Shown piece by piece: positions 54,610 to 62,333 of a stretch of 64,000 bases of DNA. Under the pieces are notes generated by a model, which did no database searches, was not told the DNA's origin, and worked only from the letters and a program-made list of their open reading frames with translations. This DNA is from Gimesia fumaroli (GTDB lineage Bacteria > Planctomycetota > Planctomycetia > Planctomycetales > Planctomycetaceae): positions 1,149,501 to 1,213,500 of the forward strand of contig NZ_CP037452.1 in assembly GCF_007754425.1 (NCBI RefSeq), given 5' to 3'. Made by a program: the position numbers and the translations under genes. The first letter of the stretch is position 1. Every line of letters begins with the position of its first letter.

Positions 54610-55131
54610 ATGCATGCAGAACAGACTGCGTCTACGCAGGCCAATTATCAGCAATTGCAGGGGCAGTTGGTTGGGGTCATCAAGGATTTAGAGCCCATCC
54701 AAAAACAGTTGCTCGCACTGTATCAGGAAAAGTCGAAAGCGCTCAAGCAGGTTGACGTCAAACAGATTGACCGGCTGGCCTTGGCCGAAGAAGAACTGAC
54801 GCGGGAGCTGCAATTCGTATTGCTCCGACGACAGCAATTGCTTCAGTCCGCCGAACAGCAGGGATTGCCTTCGGGCTCGCTGCAGGAATTGCTCACCGGC
54901 ATGGGGGTGCCTGAAAGTGCCGCCATTTTTCAGCAGATCGAGGAAGCGCAAGAACGCTCAAAGAAATTACGTCATGAGAGCTGGGTGCAGTGGATTGTTT
55001 CACAACGTTCGTATCAGCACTATTCGCAGATTCTGGAACTGATTGCTCACTCAGGACAAAAAGTTCCCACCTATTCACACGGGCAAAATGAAAGCAGTAC
55101 AGGGGGGGCGATTTTTGACGCATCGGCTTAA
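54610..55131 (+). CDS. flgN: FlgN-like export chaperone for hook-associated proteins
   Basis: 173 residues from the ATG at 54610 (GAGAAAGGGGG upstream). It is almost entirely helical, with a long N-terminal coiled coil (LVGVIKDLEPIQKQLLALYQEKSKALKQVDVKQIDRLALAEEELTREL), as expected of FlgN. FlgN keeps FlgK and FlgL soluble and hands them to the export gate. The position directly before flgK and flgL supports the call, since sequence alone is weak for this family. The C-terminus is Ser/Gly-rich. Confidence 0.8.
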   Translation: MHAEQTASTQANYQQLQGQLVGVIKDLEPIQKQLLALYQEKSKALKQVDVKQIDRLALAEEELTRELQFVLLRRQQLLQSAEQQGLPSGSLQELLTGMGVPESAAIFQQIEEAQERSKKLRHESWVQWIVSQRSYQHYSQILELIAHSGQKVPTYSHGQNESSTGGAIFDASA

Positions 55132-55201
55132 GTTCTTCTCTCCATGTTTGGAGGTCGAATGGATGCGTTAAGATTGCGTCATTCGTTACGGGATACTCGC
55201 T

Positions 55202-56902
55202 ATGGGACTTAATGCAGCGCTATCAATGGCCAAGCAGTCGCTTGAAATATTCGGGACCGGGATCCAGGTCTCCGGCCAGAATATTTCCAATGCGGGCACT
55301 CCCGGTTACATCCGTGAAGAATTAGTTCTCAACGCTGCCGATCCGTTTCGACAGGGGGCACTCGTTCTGGGGACGGGGGTTGAAGTCTCCGGGATTCAGC
55401 AGCAGATAGACCTGTTTCTGGAAACGAGAATTCATTCTGCAAATACGGAATACTCATCGATTGAAGAACGAAACCTGATTTATAAACAGCTGGAGGCTGA
55501 GTTAAGGGAACTGACAGAAGGCGACCTTTCCTCGGGCATGAATGAGTTTTTAGCGACCATCAATAATGTCGTGAATCAGCCGAATTCGATTCCGGATCGT
55601 GAATTTGTCATCAATGAAGCGGAAAAGTTTGCTGCGGAAATCAGCTCGTTGCGCCTGCGTGTGAATGATCTCCGGGAAGTGCAGTCGGTGAATGTTGAGA
55701 ATCTGGTCAAAGAAGCCAATGAGCTGATTGATACGATCATTGAACTGAATCCCAAGATTTCCAAACTGGAAGCTTCCGGTCTGCTGCAAAGCGACGCTGG
55801 CGCACTCAGAACGCAACGTTATACTGCACTGAATCGACTTTCCGAATTGATTCCCATTCGCTATCGCGAACGTACCGATGGTGCCATTGATTTATTTACC
55901 GGTTCCGATTATCTGGTTCTGGCGGGATCCTCTCAGAAGCTGACGTTAGAAACGGGGACTGATCGCGGTGTCGTGACTCATGAAGTGCTACTCTCGCGGA
56001 CGAACAGTAATATTTCGCGTACGGGTGGCGAGTTGAAAGGAGTGATCGAAGGCCGAGATGATATTCTGGGCAGCTTCGTTGATCAGCTGGATACATACAC
56101 TTCGAATTTGATTTTTGAGTTTAACAAAATTCATGCGTCTGGTGAGGGGACGGCTGGTTTTGAACAATTGACGGCGGCGTCCAGTGCACTTGATCCGACG
56201 GCTACCTTGAATTCCACGCAGTCCGGGCTTCCTTTTCAGGCAACGCATGGCAGTTTTCAGATCAAGGTGACGAACAAAACCACGGGGTTATCCAATACGA
56301 CGACGATTAACGTTGACTTGGATGGCATCGGCGCTGATACCACCTTGAACAGTCTCTCAGCAGCCATTGGTGGCGTCGCTAATTTGAGTTCTTCGGTTTC
56401 TACCGATGGACGACTCTCGATTACTGCCGGCTCTGATTACGAATTTCGTTTTTCCAATGACAGTAGTGGTGCCTTGGCTGCGATTGGCATTAATACCCTG
56501 TTCACAGGGGCTGACTCCAGTGATATTCAAATCAATTCGGTCGTCCAGCAGAATCAGCAGTTTCTGGCAACCGGTCAGGGAGGAGGTCCCTCTGACGGAA
56601 GCAACGCCGTCCTGCTGGCTGCTTTTGCAGAGAATCCGGTTGATTCTCTGGGGGGGATCAGTCTGGATGGATATTACGAAAAAGTCGTCTCGAACATCGC
56701 CCAGGCTTCTGCTTCTGAGGCCGCACTATCCGAAGGTGCGCTCGCTTTCAGAGAATCTCTGCTGGGGCAGCGCGAGCAGTTTTCCGGCGTCAGTATTGAC
56801 GAAGAAACAATCAATGTTTTGACGTATCAGCGAGCCTATCAGTCGGCAGCACGGCTGGTCAGCACGATCGATGAGTTGTTTACGATTTTACTTAATATTT
56901 GA
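55202..56902 (+). CDS. flgK: Flagellar hook-associated protein 1 FlgK
   Basis: 566 residues. FlgK joins hook and filament. The D0 start MGLNAALSMAKQSLEIFGTGIQVSGQNISNAGTPGYIREEL is clear. D1 helices follow (SANTEYSSIEERNLIYKQLEAELREL, FVINEAEKFAAEISSLRLRVNDLREVQ). A beta-rich part (about 310-450) contains a flagellin-hook-IN-like stretch (SFQIKVTNKTTGLSNTTTINVDLDGIGADTTLNSLSAAI). The C-terminal D0 helix is SGVSIDEETINVLTYQRAYQSAARLVSTIDELFTILL. Length is in the family range. It follows flgN by 70 bp. Confidence 0.94.
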   Translation: MGLNAALSMAKQSLEIFGTGIQVSGQNISNAGTPGYIREELVLNAADPFRQGALVLGTGVEVSGIQQQIDLFLETRIHSANTEYSSIEERNLIYKQLEAELRELTEGDLSSGMNEFLATINNVVNQPNSIPDREFVINEAEKFAAEISSLRLRVNDLREVQSVNVENLVKEANELIDTIIELNPKISKLEASGLLQSDAGALRTQRYTALNRLSELIPIRYRERTDGAIDLFTGSDYLVLAGSSQKLTLETGTDRGVVTHEVLLSRTNSNISRTGGELKGVIEGRDDILGSFVDQLDTYTSNLIFEFNKIHASGEGTAGFEQLTAASSALDPTATLNSTQSGLPFQATHGSFQIKVTNKTTGLSNTTTINVDLDGIGADTTLNSLSAAIGGVANLSSSVSTDGRLSITAGSDYEFRFSNDSSGALAAIGINTLFTGADSSDIQINSVVQQNQQFLATGQGGGPSDGSNAVLLAAFAENPVDSLGGISLDGYYEKVVSNIAQASASEAALSEGALAFRESLLGQREQFSGVSIDEETINVLTYQRAYQSAARLVSTIDELFTILLNI

Positions 56903-56970
56903 AAGCGAAGTTTTTGAGATCAAAGCTGTTCTCTCTTTCTGTTTCGTTGACTCTTTTGGTGTGATGAAAA

Positions 56971-59232
56971 ATGAGTATTGGTCCCATATTGCCAGGCCGC
57001 CTGCCTTCAACAATGCTTTCCGAACGCTTGAAGATTTCGCTGAATGACAATGCGCGAGAATTAGTCAATCTGCAACAACAGGTGGCAAGCGGGCAACTGT
57101 TTTCCATTGCCAGCGAAGCGCCCGGGGCGGCGCTGCGCACAATTATTCTGCAGTCAACGTACGAACGCCAGACGCAGTATCAGACAAATATTGGTACCAG
57201 CCTCAGTTTATTGACAATGAGTGAGTCGTCTCTGTCGAGTGTCGGAGACGCACTAAATCAGGCAAAGTCGATTTCACTGTTGGGCGTGGGGGATACGGTG
57301 ACTGAATCCGAGCGCCTTGCGTTGGCGAATGAAATTGCCTCACTCAGGACGCAGGTTGTGAATGCCGGCAATACGACGTTTCGAGGACAGTACCTTTTTT
57401 CAGGAAGTCAGACAAACACGACTCCCTTCGAGGAACGGGCGGACGGCCAGGTAGTTTATCATGGTGATAATCATCAGATTCAATCCTATATCAATGTGCA
57501 AACATTGTTACCGAATAATTATGATGGGATTTCCGCATTTGCTGCCAGCACCCCTGAGGTCGGCAGCGATATCAATCCTGCTTTGAGTCTACAGACTAGA
57601 ATTTCGGATTTGAACAGTGGTCGCGGTCTCAATCTGGGGTCCATCACAGTCACGTTGGACAATGGTACTCCGCAAACGCAAACAGTGGATCTCTCTGGTG
57701 CGGAAACCATCCAGGACCTCAAAACCGTGCTGGAAGATGCATTTTCGGCAGGCCCTTTAACGCTGACGGTTGACGTTGATCCGACCAGCCAGAATGGCCT
57801 GCGGTTCACTCCTTCCGCGGGTACAGTTGCCGTTTCCAATGTCGTGGGATCGACGTCCGCCACAGATCTGGGAATTGCCAGTACGGCTGTCGCGCAGATT
57901 AATGGACTGGATCTTGATCCGGGAATCACATTGCAGACGACATTGGCATCGCTGAACGGCGGCACGGGGATTGGCTCAACGACCGGCACTGGTCTGGTCA
58001 TCAATAACGGCGGGAAAACTGTTACCGTTGACCTTTCAACAGCTACAACGATCGAAGATGTCTTCAATCTGATTCGTACACAAGACCCTGATCTCAATCT
58101 GGGGCTTAATCAGAGTCAGAACGGGTTGGCAATTTCCAGCCGCATCAGTGGAGCCGATTTCTCGATTGGTGAGAACAATGGAGGCACGAATGCCGTCGGC
58201 CTGGGAATCGAGACGTTCTCCGCGAGTACTCCTCTTTCCGAATTGAATTATGGTCGCGGAGTCGATGTTGATTCATCGAACCAGCTCCAGGTGATCCGTC
58301 GTGATGGAACAACCATCAATCTGGATCTCAGTGGTTCGGTCACAGTGCAGGATGTCATTGACAAGATCAACGATTTTGAAACGTTCGACGGAACCACACC
58401 ACTGGCAGATCTGAATCTGGGGCAGGGCGTTCCCGTGGGCGCGACCACACTGGATATTACCCGCCGCGATGCTTCAGTGGTGAATGTAAGTCTGGCCGGT
58501 GATGCGACCGTGCAGGACGTCCTGGATTCGATTAATGCCGTGGATCCGGGAAATCTGGTTGCCAGTATAGATCCCACAACGAATGCCATTCAGATTACCG
58601 ATAACTCGGGGGCGGGACCCTTGAGTATTGCCAGCAATGTCGTTTCTGATGCATTGGGGCTGGCGGTGACTGAGCCGGGGGCGATTAATACCGTGCCGTT
58701 GCAGGGGAACTTTATTCCGATCAAGCTGCAGGCCACACTGAATACGACCGGCAACGGTCTGACGATTTTTGATGCCTCGGGAACGGGGCCTCTGGAAATT
58801 CCGCCGATTGAAATTGCCTATGCACTGGGCATTGATGGTATTGAGACCGGCAATGATCCACTGGTGGGACTGGTTGGTAAAGATCCCAATCCCAAGGAGT
58901 CAACGGGCGTCATCAGTTTGCTGTCTCGGCTGGAAACGGGCTTGAGGAATGGCGATGATCGTGAAATTGAGCGGATTGGGGCGTTGCTGGATGTCGAAAT
59001 CGGTCGAATGACCCGTGTGCGGGCTGATATCGGGAGCCGCATGAAGGTCCTTGAAGAGGCCGATAACCGCCTCAAGGATCAGGAAGTCAAAATAGAAGAG
59101 GCGATTTCCAACGAATTTCACACTGATCTGACAGAAGTGATCGTTGAGATTACTCAGCGACAGACGGCGTTTGAGGCGAATCTGAAAATCACTTCGCAGT
59201 CGCTCCAGTTGAGTTTGCTGTCCTACCTCTGA
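56971..59232 (+). CDS. flgL: Flagellar hook-associated protein 3 FlgL, extended with internal repeats
   Basis: 753 residues against 300-450 usually. The N-terminal D0/D1 (SERLKISLNDNARELVNLQQQVASGQLF) and C-terminal helices (SRLETGLRNGDDREIERIGALLDVEIGRMTRVRADIGSRM, ending LSLLSYL) match FlgL. The middle (about 200-690) holds four copies of a 50-60 residue module: L-x-x-L/I-x-x-L-N-x-G-x-G, a strand, then V(D/N)LS and a helix. They start at about residues 203, 316, 419 and 474, and the last two are contiguous. The module resembles the flagellin hook-IN motif, so the D2 surface domain has expanded. It ends the flagellar run. Confidence 0.9.
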   Translation: MSIGPILPGRLPSTMLSERLKISLNDNARELVNLQQQVASGQLFSIASEAPGAALRTIILQSTYERQTQYQTNIGTSLSLLTMSESSLSSVGDALNQAKSISLLGVGDTVTESERLALANEIASLRTQVVNAGNTTFRGQYLFSGSQTNTTPFEERADGQVVYHGDNHQIQSYINVQTLLPNNYDGISAFAASTPEVGSDINPALSLQTRISDLNSGRGLNLGSITVTLDNGTPQTQTVDLSGAETIQDLKTVLEDAFSAGPLTLTVDVDPTSQNGLRFTPSAGTVAVSNVVGSTSATDLGIASTAVAQINGLDLDPGITLQTTLASLNGGTGIGSTTGTGLVINNGGKTVTVDLSTATTIEDVFNLIRTQDPDLNLGLNQSQNGLAISSRISGADFSIGENNGGTNAVGLGIETFSASTPLSELNYGRGVDVDSSNQLQVIRRDGTTINLDLSGSVTVQDVIDKINDFETFDGTTPLADLNLGQGVPVGATTLDITRRDASVVNVSLAGDATVQDVLDSINAVDPGNLVASIDPTTNAIQITDNSGAGPLSIASNVVSDALGLAVTEPGAINTVPLQGNFIPIKLQATLNTTGNGLTIFDASGTGPLEIPPIEIAYALGIDGIETGNDPLVGLVGKDPNPKESTGVISLLSRLETGLRNGDDREIERIGALLDVEIGRMTRVRADIGSRMKVLEEADNRLKDQEVKIEEAISNEFHTDLTEVIVEITQRQTAFEANLKITSQSLQLSLLSYL

Positions 59233-59582
59233 TCTGCCGAATTCTCTCGTCAGAATTATGGTTCAGAGACTTCCTCTATGATAATGTATGGAAATTCGGG
59301 GGCGGGAGATTCGGGTATCCCAATTTCCAGGGGAGCCCCGAGCAAAAAAGTGGCTTTTCTGTGCTTTTTTGTCTTCCAGCTCAGATTTTCCGCCTCGCTG
59401 AAGTTGAAGAGGGACCTTAAAAAGGTTACTGTTATCCGCTCCCTTGCGATTGGTATGCGCTCGCTTTGTCGGCGTTTTTCTGATCTCTGAGAGGATATTT
59501 CACTACAATTTGACATGCCTTTTTGAAGTGCATATTGACATAAGTGTAGAATATTATATTGTTTACGTTTGAGGAATGACCG
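59233..59582 (+). promoter_or_regulatory. rplM leader region with probable promoter
   Basis: 350 bp without a supported gene. TTGACA (59535-59540) is followed after 16 bp by a TATTGT (59557-59562), a probable promoter giving a very short leader before the GTG at 59583. An A/T-only stem, CAAAAAAG (59343-59350) with CTTTTTTG (59364-59371), might end flgL transcription. Confidence 0.45.
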
Positions 59583-60071
59583 GTGTCTACGACAAAAACT
59601 TATATGGCAAAAGCGTCTACTGTCGATCATCAATGGTTCGTTGTTGATGCAGATAATCAGATTGTGGGACGCTTGGCCACAAAGATTGCGACCGTTTTAA
59701 TGGGCAAGCATAAGCCGACTTATACTCCCCATGTCGATACCGGGGACTACGTAGTCGTCGTAAACTGTGACAGAGTAAGGTTTTCCGGAAAGGAACTTGC
59801 TCACGACTCTCATCCCTACTTCTCAACGAAGATGCTGAATAAAGGCTATGCTTCGTATAGTGGATTTCCCAGCGGTTTGAAAGTCGTTACTGCCGAAAAA
59901 AAACTGGAACGGGGACAGTCAACACAAGTCCTTTCTGAAGCCGTTCGTCGGATGCTTCCCAAGAACAAGCTGGGGCGTCAGATGCTGAAGAAACTCAAGT
60001 TATTTGCAGGTCCGACTCACGAACATCAGTCGCAGCAACCTCAAGATATGCCCGCTCATCTGCTGCCATAA
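59583..60071 (+). CDS. rplM: 50S ribosomal protein L13
   Basis: 162 residues from a GTG at 59583, with GAGG upstream; the nearby ATG at 59576 is out of frame. Family landmarks are WFVVDADNQIVGRLATKIATVLMGKHKPTYTPHVDTGDYVVVVNC, then VRFSGKELAHDSHPYFSTK, and AVRRMLPKNKLGRQMLKKLKLFAGPTHEHQSQQP. L13 is an early-assembly protein of the large subunit. The 15-residue N-terminal extension and the C-terminus are slightly longer than in E. coli. It pairs with rpsI 70 bp downstream, the near-universal order. Confidence 0.97.
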   Translation: MSTTKTYMAKASTVDHQWFVVDADNQIVGRLATKIATVLMGKHKPTYTPHVDTGDYVVVVNCDRVRFSGKELAHDSHPYFSTKMLNKGYASYSGFPSGLKVVTAEKKLERGQSTQVLSEAVRRMLPKNKLGRQMLKKLKLFAGPTHEHQSQQPQDMPAHLLP

Positions 60072-60141
60072 GTAGAATCGCAGGCATACGAACTTCTATT
60101 TATTCCTTTTCAAAATAATAAGATAAGAGTAGTTGACCGTC

Positions 60142-60756
60142 ATGGAAAATGAGACTCCGGAAGAAAACGTAACAGAAGAAACGACAGAGCAGCAGACACC
60201 GGTCGAAGCTGAGACAGCGACTTCAGAAGAAGCCACTGCCGACACAATGACGACGACTTCTGGTGTTCCTGAATTGACTCTGGGCTCCACTCTACCGACT
60301 GAAGGTGAAGGCGATGCGGAAGACGACGTCATCAAGCCGGAACCTGTTATTCGTGGTAAGCTGGACAAGCACGGTGTCGCCATGGGAACTGGTCGTCGTA
60401 AGACTGCTGTTGCCCGTGTTCGGATCAAAGCCGGTTCCGGAAGTCTGACGATCAACGGCGGTTCTCTGGAAGACTACCTGAAAGTCGAACGCGATCGCCA
60501 GATGGTCGAAGCACCTCTGAAGGCGACTGAGACATTTGGCAAAGTTGATGTCTGGGTCCGTGTTAACGGCGGTGGAACCACAGGTCAGACCGGAGCGATT
60601 GTTTTGGGTATCGCACGTGCTCTGGAAGCATACAATAACCAGTTCCATGAAACCTTGAGTGCCGGACGATTCCTGACGCGTGACAGCCGTATGGTTGAAC
60701 GTAAGAAGTTTGGTTTCAAGAAAGCACGTAAGAGCTTTCAGTTCTCCAAGCGTTGA
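60142..60756 (+). CDS. rpsI: 30S ribosomal protein S9 with acidic N-terminal extension
   Basis: 204 residues from the ATG at 60142, against about 130 in most bacteria. The S9 core begins near residue 75: GTGRRKTAVARVRIKAGSGSLTINGG, then VWVRVNGGGTTGQTGAIVLGIARAL, and the basic tail RMVERKKFGFKKARKSFQFSKR that reaches the decoding site. The first 70 or so residues are Glu/Thr-rich and strongly acidic (EETTEQQTPVEAETATSEEA), opposite in charge to the core. The gene follows rplM and is followed by a strong terminator. Confidence 0.96.
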   Translation: MENETPEENVTEETTEQQTPVEAETATSEEATADTMTTTSGVPELTLGSTLPTEGEGDAEDDVIKPEPVIRGKLDKHGVAMGTGRRKTAVARVRIKAGSGSLTINGGSLEDYLKVERDRQMVEAPLKATETFGKVDVWVRVNGGGTTGQTGAIVLGIARALEAYNNQFHETLSAGRFLTRDSRMVERKKFGFKKARKSFQFSKR

Positions 60757-60813
60757 TCTGCGAATGGTTATTTTCAGGCGATACAGTTCTGTGTTGTCTG
60801 TATGAAGTCATCG

Positions 60814-60854
60814 ACACCCTGACTGGCGACATTTTCCAGTGAGGGTGTTTTTTT
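60814..60854 (+). terminator. Rho-independent terminator after rpsI
   Basis: ACACCCTGACTGG (60814-60826) pairs with CCAGTGAGGGTGT (60836-60848), 12 of 13 bases, around a 9-nt loop. A run of seven T residues follows (60848-60854). It lies 58 bp after the rpsI stop and ends the L13-S9 operon. Confidence 0.9.
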
Positions 60855-60969
60855 ACGGTATTTCTCAGGCTCAAGTCGACCGTGAATCAATGTCTCTGTT
60901 CTGGCAGGCACTTTGCCCGGGTCAAATTTGTTGATCAAGCAACATCAGTGAGAGAGAAGGACATCAACA

Positions 60970-62316
60970 ATGTATGGGCGATTATTGCTGCCAGAACTTC
61001 AGGTGATGCTGAATGAAAATGATACGGAAGGTATCAAAGAGTTCTGTGAGGCCCTCTATCCCGCGGTGACTGCAGAAATCCTGGAAGAGCTTAACAGCCA
61101 GGATGTATGGCGCGTGCTTGCCTGTAGTACTCCCGAAAAGCAGGCCGAGATATTTCAATTTCTCGCGCTGCCACAACAGATTGAAATTGTGGGTGTGATT
61201 GACCGGGAGCCTCTCTCCAAGCTGATCGAAGAGATGGCCCCTGACGACCGGGTCGACCTGTTGTCGCGGATGGATGATGATCATGTCGAGGAACTCCTGC
61301 CGTTAATTGCGCAGGCCGAACGGAGAGATATCCGCAAGCTGCTTTCCTATCCGGAAGACAGTGCCGGCGCGATAATGACGACCGAATATGCGTCTCTGCC
61401 GGAAAATATATCTGTATCGCAGGCACTGGAAAGATTGCGCCTGCAGGCACCAGACAGTGAAATTATATCCTATATCTATGTCGTTGATGAGGGGCGTCGT
61501 CTGCAGGGGATTGTTTCATTGCGTGAATTGATCTTTGCCCGTCCCACGCGTCCTCTGTCGGAGCTGATCAATCGAGATGTGATTTCCGTACGTGTGGATG
61601 ACGACCAGGAATTTGTCGCACAGCAGATGGCAAAATATGACTTCGTAGCGATTCCTGTCGTCGATCGTCAAAACCAACTGGTCGGGATTGTGACGCACGA
61701 CGATGCGATCGATATTATGCAGGAAGAAGCAACCGAAGACGCCTACCGTCTGGCTGCGGTCGAGCCATTGGAGGACAGCTATCTATCAACGTCGTTGCGG
61801 ACGGTGATTCAGAAGCGGATAGGCTGGCTGATTTTTCTGCTGGTGCCTTCGTTTCTCGCCGCGAAGGTTCTGGAGCATTACGAAGCCATCTCAGACAAAT
61901 ACGAGTGGCTGGTTCTGTTTATCCCGCTGATTCTTGCCAGTGGGGGGAACGCAGGCTCTCAGTCGGCGACATTGATCATTCGTGCGATGGCGCTGGAGTC
62001 GAACATTCAGCAAGGCGATTTACGTGCTTTATTGCGAAAAGAACTGCAGCTGGGACTGTTGCTGGGGAGTGGGCTGTCTTTGATCAGCTTTTTCATTTCC
62101 TGGGCATTTACCGGGCAGTTGATTCAGGCGTCTGTTGTGGGGCTGGCCGTGTTTTTAGTCGTGTTGATGGGGATCTCGGCAGGAGGAATGCTGCCGATGG
62201 GATTCCGCAAGCTGGGGATGGACCCGGCGTTAATGTCGAACCCGTTTATTACTGCACTGGTCGATATTCTGGGCCTGATAATCTATTTTCAGGTCGCCAT
62301 GTATCTGGTCAGCTGA
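60970..62316 (+). CDS. mgtE: Magnesium transporter MgtE
   Basis: 448 residues. MgtE is a homodimeric Mg2+ channel gated by its cytosolic domains. The N-terminal superhelical domain (about 15-130) has LLSRMDDDHVEELLPLI. Two CBS domains follow (about 135-255), with LLSYPEDSAGAIMTTEY before and VDRQNQLVGIVTHDDAID near the end. The plug helix and five membrane helices complete it, with the pore signature PLILASGGNAGSQSATLIIRAMAL. All parts are intact and the length is typical. The 3' end is 17 bp from the convergent MutS-like gene. Confidence 0.95.
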   Translation: MYGRLLLPELQVMLNENDTEGIKEFCEALYPAVTAEILEELNSQDVWRVLACSTPEKQAEIFQFLALPQQIEIVGVIDREPLSKLIEEMAPDDRVDLLSRMDDDHVEELLPLIAQAERRDIRKLLSYPEDSAGAIMTTEYASLPENISVSQALERLRLQAPDSEIISYIYVVDEGRRLQGIVSLRELIFARPTRPLSELINRDVISVRVDDDQEFVAQQMAKYDFVAIPVVDRQNQLVGIVTHDDAIDIMQEEATEDAYRLAAVEPLEDSYLSTSLRTVIQKRIGWLIFLLVPSFLAAKVLEHYEAISDKYEWLVLFIPLILASGGNAGSQSATLIIRAMALESNIQQGDLRALLRKELQLGLLLGSGLSLISFFISWAFTGQLIQASVVGLAVFLVVLMGISAGGMLPMGFRKLGMDPALMSNPFITALVDILGLIIYFQVAMYLVS

Positions 62317-62333
62317 GACGCTGTTGATCGACT

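Noticed and set aside
57519-58097. Long minus-strand open frame (192 codons) opposite flgL
   Set aside because: It is antisense to the repeat region of flgL, has Ser/Val/Pro-rich sequence with no motif and reflects the codon bias of the other strand.
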